The notes under the pieces are model-generated. The model was not told where the DNA came from. It saw only the letters and a program-made list of their open reading frames with translations, and did no database searches. From NCBI RefSeq assembly GCF_907177275.1, contig NZ_CAJSLV010000059.1, positions 62,001 to 126,000 on the forward strand: a DNA stretch of 64,000 nucleotides, in the 5' to 3' direction. The DNA is from Actinacidiphila cocklensis (lineage in GTDB: Bacteria > Actinomycetota > Actinomycetes > Streptomycetales > Streptomycetaceae). Made by a program: the position numbers and the translations under genes. Shown here piece by piece: positions 52,921 through 62,090 of this stretch (position 1 is its first letter; each line of letters opens with the position of its first letter).

Positions 52921-53691
52921 ATGGTGACCATGTTGAAGCGAGTAGCCGTCCTTTCTGACATCCACGGAGTCCTGCCCGCCCTGGAGGCTGTGCTCGACGA
53001 ACCGGAGGTGCGCGCTGCGGACCGCATCGTGCTCACCGGCGACATCACAGCAGGCCCGCAACCGGCGCAGGTACTGGACCTGCTGGCCGCCCTCGGAGAC
53101 CGTGTCGCCTGGGTCAGTGGGAACGCCGACCGCGAGCTCCTCGAATACCGCCGCGGCATGCGCGACACGATCCCCGACCCGATCGCGCCCTGGGCTGCCG
53201 AACAACTGCGCACGGACCACCTCGAACTCCTCGCCCGCCTGCCGCAATCGCTCTCCCTGCTTCTGCAAGGCCTGGGGAGGGTCCTGTTCTGCCACGCCAC
53301 CCCCCGGGACGACGAGGAAGTCGTCCTGGTCGACTCCCGTCTCGACCGCTGGCAAGAGGTCTTCAGCGAACTCGACCGCGACATCCGCACGGTGGTCCTC
53401 GGCCACACCCACATGCCGTTCGTCCGCCTCGCACACGGCCGGCTCGTCATCAACCCCGGCAGCGTCGGCATGCCCTACGGGCGAGTTGGAGCCCACTGGG
53501 CGCTCCTGGGTCCCGGCGTCGAACTGCGGACCACGGACTTCGATATCGAAGCCGCGATCACCCAAGTGACCAGGGAATCCTCCTACCCCGAAATCGACCA
53601 GTGGGCCGACTACTTCCTCCGAGGCCAGGCGACAGACGCCGATGCTCTCGCAGCCTTCGGCCCGCGAGACGGACGCGGTGCGGCCACGTGA
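52921..53691 (+). CDS. Metallophosphoesterase (YfcE/MJ0936-like)
   Basis: 256 residues. LSDIHGVLPALEAVL, LTGDITAGPQP, VSGNADRELL, FCHATPRDDEEVV and VLGHTHMPFVR give the full metal-ligand set; NPGSVGMPYG is the family end. Soluble phosphodiesterase of the calcineurin-like YfcE group. The first ATG at 52921 overlaps an alternative ATG three codons on. Confidence 0.95.
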   Translation: MVTMLKRVAVLSDIHGVLPALEAVLDEPEVRAADRIVLTGDITAGPQPAQVLDLLAALGDRVAWVSGNADRELLEYRRGMRDTIPDPIAPWAAEQLRTDHLELLARLPQSLSLLLQGLGRVLFCHATPRDDEEVVLVDSRLDRWQEVFSELDRDIRTVVLGHTHMPFVRLAHGRLVINPGSVGMPYGRVGAHWALLGPGVELRTTDFDIEAAITQVTRESSYPEIDQWADYFLRGQATDADALAAFGPRDGRGAAT

Positions 53692-54040
53692 CCGACGTCC
53701 GCAGAGGACGGTGATCGGCCGGCCTTCCGAGGCCGCCGGTAGGTGGGCGAGGGCCTGGCCGGCTGCCGCCTCCCACTGCGGGCTCCGTGACCACCAGTGG
53801 TTCAGCCCCAACCGTGAGCTCCACACGGCGAGGATCGGCGCGTACGTACCGCGTGCCGCCGCCTCGTCCGGATCGATCTCCTACCACGTCCGCCACGGCG
53901 GCCCCCAGGGCTCCGGGTCCACGGCGAACGTGCCCGACGGCATGAGCACGGGAAGCCAGGCCCCCCGCCGCAAGGGCGTGAAACTCAGCTCTGCCGGACA
54001 CACCCCCTGCTCGTGCTCCTGGCGTTCCCCCTGAGTGGCC
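53692..54040 (-). pseudogene. Unrecognised gene remnant with internal stop
   Basis: Minus strand reads LPVLMPSGTFAVDPEPWGPP, WRTW, TAG, EIDPDEAAARGTYAPILAVW and LNHWWSRSPQWEAAAGQALA. The Trp- and Pro-rich order is protein-like on both sides of the stop. No family identified. Confidence 0.35.
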
Positions 54041-54091
54041 TCTTCTTTGATGCTCAACTCTCAGCCCGCCGGCCTCCCACCCGGTTAGCGT

Positions 54092-54880
54092 GTGGACGTG
54101 CACATCCTCGATGACCCCTCCGTGTCGAGCCGCGTTCGGGCACTCCTGGCAGGAGCGCGTCGTTACCCGGCGATGTCCGCCGAACAGATACGGGAATCGG
54201 CCCGCGCGGAAACCCAGGACGGACGCGAGGTGCCTCTGCCTGCTGGGGCCGTTGACGCCATGATCCGATTCGAGGAGCGCTACGGGGGCCTCTGCTATCA
54301 GCTCCTCAGCACCAACGGCATGGAGCACGGGTTGGACGGCGACGCCAGTGTCATCCGGAGCGACGACGGCTGGATCGTTGCGAGCATCATCGACGGTGAC
54401 CAGACATGGCCGGTGAACGTCCTTCTCGACGGCCGCACCGTCATGACGCTTGCCGGCCGGCCGAGGATCATCAACAGCAGCCTCGACCAACGTCTCGCAT
54501 CGCACGCCCAATTGGCACGGGTGCGGCGCCGGCCCCATGTGGCCCTGGGTCTCGTGACCCCTCCCGGTCAGGAACCGGCCATCGACGGAACAGGGCTGCC
54601 CGCAATCGATGCTGCGGCGACCGGACCGGCCGACAGGTGGTGGGGCGACGACGAGGCGGCTGTGCACCTGGAAGCCTGCAAGTGGTGGGGCAGCGAGGAC
54701 TTCTGGGTCGTGCGCTGCTTCACTCACCGGGCCGAGGACCTGCCGGCACTCGTCGAAGCTTCGCGTCGTGCCCTCCCCGGAGCAGCATGGCGGGACGAGA
54801 AATGGTGCACGCTGTGCTCCCAGGCCAGGCGTCCGGAACAGCCCTGCCTCCCCGAGACGGATTCGACCACGCACATCTGA
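54092..54880 (+). CDS. Hypothetical protein
   Basis: 262 residues from GTG 54092. Helical N-terminus (VSSRVRALLAGARRYPAMSA), then FEERYGGLCYQLLSTNGMEH and SDDGWIVASIIDGDQTWPVN, a pattern recalling SUKH/SMI1-type immunity domains (FE...G...), and a C-terminal part with WWGDDEAAVHLEACKWWGSE and CTLCSQARRPEQPC with two CxxC-like pairs. Assignment to SUKH is only a suggestion. Confidence 0.7.
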   Translation: MDVHILDDPSVSSRVRALLAGARRYPAMSAEQIRESARAETQDGREVPLPAGAVDAMIRFEERYGGLCYQLLSTNGMEHGLDGDASVIRSDDGWIVASIIDGDQTWPVNVLLDGRTVMTLAGRPRIINSSLDQRLASHAQLARVRRRPHVALGLVTPPGQEPAIDGTGLPAIDAAATGPADRWWGDDEAAVHLEACKWWGSEDFWVVRCFTHRAEDLPALVEASRRALPGAAWRDEKWCTLCSQARRPEQPCLPETDSTTHI

Positions 54881-55015
54881 TCGCCGTTGCAGCCGAGGCA
54901 CATCGATCCCGCGGGCGGAGCCCGGACCCCGACACCAACTCCCGTACGCCTGCCGGCCCTGGGCGCGGCCTGGGACGCCTGACCTCGGACGGCCACCGGA
55001 CGCGGTCCGTGGACG

Positions 55016-55627
55016 TCAGCCGCCGGCTGCCGGTGGCGGAAGCGGGACGATCTCGCGCTCGAAGAAGTCGGTGAACGGCTCACCCCGGGCGTAGAGCGCC
55101 TCGAAGCCGGCTGTGGTCTCCGCGATCAGCGCGGGGTCGCCGTACCGCTTGGCCCCGTCCGCGTTCCCGTCGTCGTCGTACTGCACTTCGTACATCACCT
55201 CGTCGCCGAGGATGACGACCTCCGGCACGGGCTGCTTCCGCTCGATGTCCGCGATCGTCCGCGCGTCGAGGATCCTGATCCGGTCGCCGACGTCCACCCG
55301 CAGGCGCAGAACGTGCAGCTCCCACTGGACGTAGGGCGTCACCGGGAATTCCACGACCCTGAGCCGTCGCTGCGTGACGCCGAGGTCTTCCGCTTCTGCG
55401 AACTGCTGAGCGTAGGCCGTACGCTTTTCCTCGACGAGTTCGAGCGCCTCTTCCCACCGGCCCGCGGCGAAGGCCTCCCAGCTCGGAAAGCCGCGCTCCT
55501 TGAAATGCTGGCCGCGTTCGAGTTTGCGCTGATGCTCGACACCGCTCTTGAGGACGCGATAGAAGTCCTCATGATAGGCGGGACGCGCAAGGCGTTCGAA
55601 TAATCCGTCGGAGAAAGAGTCAAACAC
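55016..55627 (-). CDS. DUF6879 family protein
   Basis: 203 residues: MFDSFSDGLFERLARPAYHE and AGRWEEALELVEEKRTAYAQ, then RRLRVVEFPVTPYVQWELHV. This matches DUF6879, very common in streptomycetes, usually after a small protein and near XRE/DUF397 genes. The small upstream gene overlaps it by 8 bases. Function unknown; no XRE gene here. Confidence 0.88.
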   Translation of the reverse strand: MFDSFSDGLFERLARPAYHEDFYRVLKSGVEHQRKLERGQHFKERGFPSWEAFAAGRWEEALELVEEKRTAYAQQFAEAEDLGVTQRRLRVVEFPVTPYVQWELHVLRLRVDVGDRIRILDARTIADIERKQPVPEVVILGDEVMYEVQYDDDGNADGAKRYGDPALIAETTAGFEALYARGEPFTDFFEREIVPLPPPAAGG

Positions 55628-55889
55628 TGGGGATATCCGGCTTCGCCGCGATCAGCATGTTCCTGGGGATGACGACGAGCCGTTCGTCGGAACCGACGGA
55701 TACGCCGTCCGGCAGCTTCTGCCCGAGAGACGCCGTCAAGTCCCTGCCGATGACGGCGATGTCGCCGTTCTCCAGCTCCCAGATGTCCGGGCAGTCCGGG
55801 CTGTCGGTGGTGTTTCCGAGTTCCTGCGGGGACTTTCCGAGGCGCTTGCGAAAAGTGGTCGTCTGATCAGCTTCCCATGGCCTTACCAC
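55620..55889 (-). CDS. Small protein paired with DUF6879
   Basis: 89 residues with FRKRLGKSPQELGNTTDSPD and IWELENGDIAVIGRDLT, the usual companion encoded directly before DUF6879 genes. Stop lies inside the DUF6879 start, so the two are translationally coupled. Divergent from the NB-ARC gene cluster. Confidence 0.85.
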   Translation of the reverse strand: MVRPWEADQTTTFRKRLGKSPQELGNTTDSPDCPDIWELENGDIAVIGRDLTASLGQKLPDGVSVGSDERLVVIPRNMLIAAKPDIPSV

Positions 55890-56080
55890 AGTCGTCCCCC
55901 CTGCATCAGTGGCTACGGATGTGCCGCGGCAGAACTTTACCCGAACCCGCGCAATCGCACACGGAACCTATCGGGAACCAGCCTCCTGGCATATGCCGGA
56001 GTGGATGCTATGCCCTGCGGCCGCCTGTCGCAATCCGAGCCCTCGCTACCATAATGACCATGCCGAGGCGGCTCGAACAG

Positions 56081-56120
56081 CATATAAAATTACAGTCATG
56101 ATGATCGGATTATTACGCGG
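56081..56120 (+). promoter_or_regulatory. AT-rich promoter region
   Basis: CATATAAAATTACAGTCATG (56081-56100) and GGATTATTACG are strikingly AT-rich for this genome and lie just ahead of the 36-codon gene and the NB-ARC gene. Confidence 0.4.
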
Positions 56121-56132
56121 TAGGGGAGAGCT

Positions 56133-56243
56133 GTGGATCCGGAACTCGCGTCGCCGACCCAGAACGCCGGCACCACGGTGGTCGCCCTGATGGCGACCGA
56201 CGCGTGGCAGGCCGGACGCGACCAGCACACCACCGAGCGATGA
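56133..56243 (+). CDS. Small 36-residue protein coupled to the NB-ARC gene
   Basis: GTG 56133 follows GGGGAGAG. The peptide contains NAGTTVVALMATDAWQAGRD, and its TGA overlaps the ATG of the next gene (ATGA). Comparable short proteins (TAGTT.V.L.ATDAW) precede STAND/TPR genes in streptomycetes as I remember. Role unknown: leader for coupling, or a small partner. Confidence 0.6.
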   Translation: MDPELASPTQNAGTTVVALMATDAWQAGRDQHTTER

Positions 56244-58525
56244 GCGGCACAGGCAGCGGCCGTACCGGCGGAGACCCGATCAGCGGCAGCGGCAGCGGTT
56301 ACGGCGGAGGCAGCGGCTACGGCGGAGGCGCGACGAACGCCGGCGGCACCGGCCGCACCGGCGGCAGCGCCATGGAGGGCCGCGCCCAGGACGACGGCCG
56401 CGTCTACCAGTCCTCGGGCGACCAGCACATCAGCGAGCACCACCACTACGGCGACGCCCCGGCGGCTCCCGCCGGCCCCGACTCCGTACGCCGGCCGGCT
56501 GTCGGCCGCCCGCCCGTGGTCCTGCGCGACCGGACCGACGTCCTCGAACGACTCCACAGGACGGTCGCCGCGGGGCGGGGCGGCGAGATCTACGTGCTGC
56601 ACGGCATGGGAGGTTGCGGCAAGACCGCGGTCGCCCACGCCTTCTTCCAGACCGCCACCACCGAATGCGGCCGGGTGGGGCTGTGGGTGAACGCCGCCGA
56701 CCGCGCGAGCCTGCGCTCCGGAATGCTCGCGGTGGCCGCCGACCGGGGCGCGGGCGACGGCGAGTTGCTCGCCGCGCGCAACGGCTACCGCCCCGCCGCG
56801 GATCTCGTGTGGCAGTACCTCGACAGCTCGTCCGAGCCCTGGCTGCTGGTGCTCGACAACGCGGACGACCCCGCGATCCTCGGCGACGGCAGCTGGCTGC
56901 GCACCAGCCCCCGCGGCACGGTCCTGGTGACCACACGCCGTGCCGCACCCCGGTGGTGGCCCGGCGCGGAACTGCAGCACATGGGCGTCCTGCCGCGCGA
57001 GGACGCCGCGCGCGTCCTGCACGACCTCGCCCCGCACACCGGCACGCTCGCCCAGGCCGCTGAGATCGCCGACCGCCTGGGACGGCTGCCGCTCGCGCTC
57101 ACCCTCGCCGGCGGATTCCTCTCCCACCAGGTCCTGGACCCCTGGACGATGGACGAGTACGGACGCCATCTGGAGGAAGACCACCATGTACATCTGATCG
57201 ACCGAGGAGCCGATGTCTTGAGCGACCCGGGCCCCCGCCATCTGGTGGGCCGGACATGGCAGTTGACACTCGACGCGTTCGCGGAGCACGGACTGCCTGA
57301 AGCGGTCGACCTGTTACGCCTCATCGCCCGCCTGGCCCCCGAGCCGCTGCCGCTCTCCTTCCTGAACGACGACGGCATCAGCGCCGTACTGCCCCGCGCC
57401 CGCGCCGAGTCCGCGCTGCGGGGCCTGCTCGACCACTCGCTCACCGAACTGGTCGACGCCGGCGACGACGGGAGCCTGCGCTGCGTCCGCAGTCACGGGG
57501 TGCTTCTCGACAGCGTCAGGGCCGCCACCCCCGCGTCACAGACCGCGCTGCTCGACACCACCGCCGGCCGGCTGCTCGACGCCGCGCTGCCGGACGTCCC
57601 CGACGCGGGGCCGTACGACCCGCGGCTCCGGCTGCTCGCTCCGCACGTGCTCGCACTGCTCCGGCGGACGACCGACGCCGCCACCGTGGCGCAGGTGGTC
57701 GGGATCGCCACCCGGCTGGCCTCCGCCATGCACCGCACCGGCGACTACCCGTCGGCCTGGGAGACCGCAGGCAGGGCAACGGACCTCGCGACGCGGATCC
57801 TCGGCGACGAACACCGGGCCGTACTGGCCGCGCGCTCGCGCACGGGGCGGGCACTCTTCCGGCTGGGCCGCTACCCCGAGGCCGAGGAGACGCTGCGGCG
57901 CACCCTCGCCGTGCAGCGACTGCGCTCCGGCCCTGACGACCCGGACAGCCTGGACACCGCCCACGGACTCCAGCTCGTCCTGGAGAACACGGGCCGCCAC
58001 GAGGAGTCGCTCGCCCTCCTGTACGCGACGGCCGCCGGCCGCAAAGCGGCGCTCGGTCCGTGGCATCCGCTGACCCTGCGCTCCCGCTCCAGCCTCCTGG
58101 CCTCGCTCGGCGCCGCCGAACTCGCCGCCGAGGACGAGCGCACGCAGCTGCTCTCGCTGCCGCAGCAGTGCGCCGAGCACCTGGGCGCCGGCCACACCGT
58201 CTCCCTGGGAGCCCGCCACAACCACGCCTGGGCGTCGTACCAGTTGGGCCGCTTCGAAACCGCCGACGCCGAGATCCGCGAGGTCACGGAGACCTACCTG
58301 CAGCGGTTCGGGCCTGACTACCCCATCGCGCTGGCCGCCCGCCAGCTCCAGGCGCGTACCCGCGCCGCTCTCGGCCGCACCGAGGAGGCCGTGGCGCTGA
58401 TGACCGACGTCGTGACCCGCCGCGCCCGAAGCCTCGGCCAGGAGCACCATTTCACCGCCGTGAGCCGCGACCTCCTCGACGCCCTCCGCTCGGGGCGCTG
58501 GGAGCCCCCGCGGCCTCAGCACTGA
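56240..58525 (+). CDS. NB-ARC/STAND ATPase with TPR repeats
   Basis: 761 residues. The Gly/Ser-rich N-terminus (SGSGSGYGGGSGYGGGA) ends with VYQSSGDQHISEHHHYGD, a motif often seen in such proteins. NB-ARC: Walker A YVLHGMGGCGKTA (~residue 125), Walker B LLVLDNADD, sensor VLVTTRR, GLPL-like GRLPLALTLAG. A winged-helix region follows (FLNDDGISAVLPRARAESAL) and then TPR repeats to the end (GDYPSAWETAGRATDLATRI). Leucine 359 is encoded by TTA (57314), predicting bldA dependence. Regulatory or conflict-sensing role in relatives; nothing here identifies its signal. Confidence 0.92.
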   Translation: MSGTGSGRTGGDPISGSGSGYGGGSGYGGGATNAGGTGRTGGSAMEGRAQDDGRVYQSSGDQHISEHHHYGDAPAAPAGPDSVRRPAVGRPPVVLRDRTDVLERLHRTVAAGRGGEIYVLHGMGGCGKTAVAHAFFQTATTECGRVGLWVNAADRASLRSGMLAVAADRGAGDGELLAARNGYRPAADLVWQYLDSSSEPWLLVLDNADDPAILGDGSWLRTSPRGTVLVTTRRAAPRWWPGAELQHMGVLPREDAARVLHDLAPHTGTLAQAAEIADRLGRLPLALTLAGGFLSHQVLDPWTMDEYGRHLEEDHHVHLIDRGADVLSDPGPRHLVGRTWQLTLDAFAEHGLPEAVDLLRLIARLAPEPLPLSFLNDDGISAVLPRARAESALRGLLDHSLTELVDAGDDGSLRCVRSHGVLLDSVRAATPASQTALLDTTAGRLLDAALPDVPDAGPYDPRLRLLAPHVLALLRRTTDAATVAQVVGIATRLASAMHRTGDYPSAWETAGRATDLATRILGDEHRAVLAARSRTGRALFRLGRYPEAEETLRRTLAVQRLRSGPDDPDSLDTAHGLQLVLENTGRHEESLALLYATAAGRKAALGPWHPLTLRSRSSLLASLGAAELAAEDERTQLLSLPQQCAEHLGAGHTVSLGARHNHAWASYQLGRFETADAEIREVTETYLQRFGPDYPIALAARQLQARTRAALGRTEEAVALMTDVVTRRARSLGQEHHFTAVSRDLLDALRSGRWEPPRPQH

Positions 58526-58729
58526 CGGCAACCTCGGGGAGTACGAAGAGCTCTCCCGGCGTGACCGGTGGCTGAGGCCGGCAGGCCGTCCGCAGCGCGG
58601 GAGTTCCACGATCGCCGTCAACCAGAGCCGCCTGAAGCGAGCCGCTGTGGGGTCGAACTGGACGGGGTCCCCTTCTCTCCGGTGCGGCGCGCACCCTACT
58701 GTGAGGGCCTGGGGCGAGGGGGAACAGCT

Positions 58730-59512
58730 GTGATCAGTGAGCCGGAGATGTCGGATGAAGCAGGCGGCGGCCTGCCCAGCGATCTGCTGAGCAGCTCAGG
58801 CGATCCTGACACCGGGACCGTGGCGGTCCGCAGACCGCGGCCGTGGCTGTGGGCGGTCGGCGGAGTCGTGGCGGCTTCCGCGGTGTGGGCGGCGGTCCTG
58901 CACGGGACCGGCAGCACGGCTCCGGACCTGCACGGCTACCACCTGTTCGGCAACCCGTGCAGCGGCGACGCTCTCAACCCTCTCAAGGACGCCGTGGGTA
59001 CGCGGCAGTTCGCCGCGTCAAGTGCGACAGTGAGCAAGGGTCCCGCACTGGACAAAGTGTCGTGCGACCTGACCACCGCGTCGTCGGCCGACGAAGAATG
59101 GGCGACCACCTACAGCATCAGCCTCAGCATCGAACTCCACAAGAAGACCGACCCCCGCGCCGAGTTCGAGAACATCCGCCACGCCCAGGTCTCCGACCTC
59201 CCCGGCAGCACGGACGGCAGCGCACTGATCTCCGTTGTCGACAGCGGCTTCACCTCCGCGGCCGACGTCCATCCCGTCACGGGCGTCGGCGACGAGGGAT
59301 ACCTCCTGTCGGCCCACGCCCCCGCCCAGACCCTGGAAGTGCTCCACGGCGGCGCCGTCCTCACCCTCCAGATCACCGGCTCCACCCAGTGGACCAGCTC
59401 CAGCGAGTCCGGCGCGGACCCCGGCGACCCGCCGAAAGACCCCGACCTCACCCGCCTCCGCCCGGCCATGACCACGGCGATGCGCCACCTGATGGCGTCC
59501 TTGGCCTCCTGA
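58730..59512 (+). CDS. Membrane-anchored extracytoplasmic protein
   Basis: 260 residues from GTG 58730 (GGGGGAACAGCT before it). Cytoplasmic N-terminus (~50 residues), one membrane segment LWAVGGVVAASAVWAAVLHG, then an external domain with cysteines in GNPCSG and VSCDL that probably pair. Its C-terminal half, ADVHPVTGVGDEGYLLSAHA onward, is repeated as a remnant at 15542-15880. Reminiscent of streptomycete DUF-type sensor lipoproteins; function unknown. Confidence 0.8.
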   Translation: MISEPEMSDEAGGGLPSDLLSSSGDPDTGTVAVRRPRPWLWAVGGVVAASAVWAAVLHGTGSTAPDLHGYHLFGNPCSGDALNPLKDAVGTRQFAASSATVSKGPALDKVSCDLTTASSADEEWATTYSISLSIELHKKTDPRAEFENIRHAQVSDLPGSTDGSALISVVDSGFTSAADVHPVTGVGDEGYLLSAHAPAQTLEVLHGGAVLTLQITGSTQWTSSSESGADPGDPPKDPDLTRLRPAMTTAMRHLMASLAS

Positions 59513-59579
59513 CCCGCCCCCGCGCAGCCGTTGGTGACCTGTGCGCGGTGAGAGGTCGGTCGGGGTTCGACGGTCGCCC

Positions 59580-60302
59580 TCATTCCGGGGGAAGGTCCCA
59601 GACCACCACTTCCAGGGTCATGTGCGAGCCGCGCATCGTGCGCATCCTGAAGTACGCGATCCTCATGTCGGCGGTGCCCACGCAGCCCATCGCACCCGGT
59701 TCGACCTCCAACTGCCGGGTGCCGACTTCGGTGTTGAGCCGGTCCCGGCACTGCTCGCGGCTGGGCGGCGAAGCGCTGGACCAGCCGGCGAGTGCGTTGC
59801 CCCATATCTGGTCGGCCTCGCAGACCAGCTGGCAGCTGAGCCCGATGTCGCCGGTCAGCGCCCGGGACGGCGGCACCGCGTCGAGCGCCCACCCCGTCTG
59901 CATGTTCTCGCCGTCCAACGTCAGCGTGCCGTGCCAGCGCACGCCGACGGACACGGGCTCAGGTGCGGCCGACTGAGTGGTGGACCCTGTGGGCGACGGC
60001 GGAGTGGGCTCGTCGGAGGGCGGGGTGGTGGACGGGGTGGTGAACGGAGCGGAGGAGAGCGTCGTACTCGGTCCGCCCGGACCAGCGGGACCGGCGTCGT
60101 CCCCGGAACCCTCACCGCCCTGGAGGAAGGCCATCATGCCGAGCAGCAGAGCCAGGACCCCGACCACCGCGACCGCAGCGCGGACTTCCTTCTTCTTCAG
60201 CGCCGGGAGCTTGAGGCTGCCCGCCTCGACGCTCTCCCCCATGATCGCGGCAAGAAGGCAGACAAGGCCGAACATCCACAGCGACACGACCTCCACGAGC
60301 AT
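59580..60302 (-). CDS. Membrane protein with external domain
   Basis: 240 residues with two membrane segments (VEVVSLWMFGLVCLLAAIMG and AAVAVVGVLALLLGMMAFLQ), a Pro/Ser/Thr linker and an external domain holding three or four cysteines (LSCQLVCE, QCRDR, GCVG). C-terminal strands MTLEVVVWDLPPE. Convergent with the preceding protein, which also has a membrane segment plus Cys-containing domain; the two might work together, but this is a guess. Confidence 0.75.
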   Translation of the reverse strand: MLVEVVSLWMFGLVCLLAAIMGESVEAGSLKLPALKKKEVRAAVAVVGVLALLLGMMAFLQGGEGSGDDAGPAGPGGPSTTLSSAPFTTPSTTPPSDEPTPPSPTGSTTQSAAPEPVSVGVRWHGTLTLDGENMQTGWALDAVPPSRALTGDIGLSCQLVCEADQIWGNALAGWSSASPPSREQCRDRLNTEVGTRQLEVEPGAMGCVGTADMRIAYFRMRTMRGSHMTLEVVVWDLPPE

Positions 60303-60516
60303 GTCCGGCCCCTCCCCGCCCGTCCCGGAGCCTCCCCCGAGAACCCGGCACCAACGTAGCGAACCGTCACCACCGGCATCAGGTGTTCACCCCACCCACT
60401 GCGGGCGCACGGCACTCTGCCGGATGACCGATGACTTTTGACCGGCCGGGGAGTCGGCACTTCCAGAAGGCACCCGCAAAGGCACCCGCAATCGCGCCCG
60501 ACCGCTCGGAGGCACC

Positions 60517-61209
60517 ATGTCCACCACCAGCAACGCCCTACCGCCCGTCGTCGACCCCTCCACCTGGGAGGAACAGCTGGCCGCCCTGCGCGTACGGGAG
60601 AAGGCCGCCACCCGCGAGCTCGACGCCATCGCGGCCGAGCGCCGACGGCTGCCGATGGTGGAGATGCCCGGCTACGTACTGGAGGGCGAGGACGGCCCCG
60701 TCCCCCTCGCGGAGGTCTTCGGCGACCACCCGCAGCTGATCGTCTACAGCCACATGTGGCACGAGGGCGCGCAGTGGCAGTGCCCGGGCTGCACCGGCTT
60801 CACCTCACAGTTCACCCGCCTCGCGGGCCTGGAGAAGTTCGACGCCCGTTTCGTGATCGTCACCCAGGGACCGATCGACGAGGCCCTTGCCTACAAGCGC
60901 AAGGTCGGCAACGCCATGACCTGGTACTCGACGGCGAACAGCCCCTTCGGCACCGACATCGGCGCCCCGCCGAACGGCGGCTTCGCGGTCAACGTCTTCC
61001 TGCGCGACGGCGCCAAGGTCTACCGCACCTGGCACACCGACGGCCGCGGCACCGAGCAGCTGAGCCACCTGTTCGGCCTGGTCGACCTCCTCCCCTACGG
61101 CCGCCAGGAGGAGTGGCAGGACTCCCCCGAAGGCTGGCCCCAGTCGCCGACCTACAGCCGCTGGGCGACGTCGAAGGAGATCGCGGCCGCTTACGGCGAA
61201 GGCGTCTGA
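60517..61209 (+). CDS. DUF899-family thioredoxin-like protein
   Basis: 230 residues, ATG preceded by GGAGGC. DUF899: VSPSTWEEQL-like start, then MWHEGAQWQCPGCTGFTSQF with the typical HM.H...CPGC motif in a thioredoxin-like fold, and MTWYSTANSPFGTDIG near the end. The CPGC keeps two cysteines, so redox activity is possible; function unknown in the family. Confidence 0.93.
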   Translation: MSTTSNALPPVVDPSTWEEQLAALRVREKAATRELDAIAAERRRLPMVEMPGYVLEGEDGPVPLAEVFGDHPQLIVYSHMWHEGAQWQCPGCTGFTSQFTRLAGLEKFDARFVIVTQGPIDEALAYKRKVGNAMTWYSTANSPFGTDIGAPPNGGFAVNVFLRDGAKVYRTWHTDGRGTEQLSHLFGLVDLLPYGRQEEWQDSPEGWPQSPTYSRWATSKEIAAAYGEGV

Positions 61210-61385
61210 GGCGCCGGGCGGTCCCGCACAGGCCGACACCGCCGCGCCGCAGATTGCGAAGGCCCCCACGGCTCCCGAGACCGCCCGGACCGCCCGAACC
61301 AACCGAACCGCCGCGCAGCTTCTACAGTGTCCCGGGGTGAGGGGACCGGGTGGGGTAGGACGATCGGAAGGGGCGGCACACAGAC

Positions 61386-62039
61386 GTGTTGCAGATCGAG
61401 CGGTTGGCCGAACTGAGGCCCGTTCACCAGCGTCAAGCTGCCGGTCTGGCCCTGCGGCGATGGCGGGCGCCGGCACTCGCGTTCGCATGGGATGCCGAAT
61501 GGGGCGTCGACACGAGCGTGCTGGAGTCGCTGTTCCGGCTGGCAGCAGAACCTGCCGGCGAACAGCTGGACACCGCATACGGCCAGGCACTCGCCGAGCT
61601 GTGCGCGGCCCCGCTTTTCACGTCCGAGGCCGACCCGGACACGGTCCAGCTCGTCCAACTGGAGGCCGTCGGGGGCTTGCTGGCCTTCGGGCAGGTACTG
61701 GAGCAGCCGGACCTGGACGGAGTCGAGCGAATAGTCGGGTTCTCGTCCGGCCTGGCGACCTACCTCGACGCTCTCGTCGACGCTTCGTTCTACTCCCACC
61801 CCTCGGAGGAAGCACATCGCGAATTCCTCGCGAACCTGGCGGACCGGACGAGCGGCAGGGGCTATTTCGCCGCACGCAACCTCGTTGTCGAGTCCGCCTG
61901 CCACAGCGCCCTCCGCGCGATCCCCGATTCCGAAGGGCTGCTCGCAACGGCCACCCACTGCCAACTGTTGTCGCGGTGCGACGACTTCGGCGAGGAGCTC
62001 GTCGCAACGCTGCGGTGGCTGCGCGTGACCGGCCATTGA
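61386..62039 (+). CDS. Hypothetical protein
   Basis: 217 residues from GTG 61386 (GUG UUG CAG). Mostly helical: LFRLAAEPAGEQLDTAYGQA and LGLLAFGQVLEQPDLDGVER-like segments (VGGLLAFGQVLEQPDLDGVE), ATATHCQLLSRCDDFGEELV. Could be HEAT-like or a regulator of unknown type. No membrane segment or signal. Confidence 0.7.
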   Translation: MLQIERLAELRPVHQRQAAGLALRRWRAPALAFAWDAEWGVDTSVLESLFRLAAEPAGEQLDTAYGQALAELCAAPLFTSEADPDTVQLVQLEAVGGLLAFGQVLEQPDLDGVERIVGFSSGLATYLDALVDASFYSHPSEEAHREFLANLADRTSGRGYFAARNLVVESACHSALRAIPDSEGLLATATHCQLLSRCDDFGEELVATLRWLRVTGH

Positions 62040-62090
62040 TGAGCTGAACTTCGCCCGACGGCCCGCCGCGTGCAGGCCCGCCCGGCAGGG

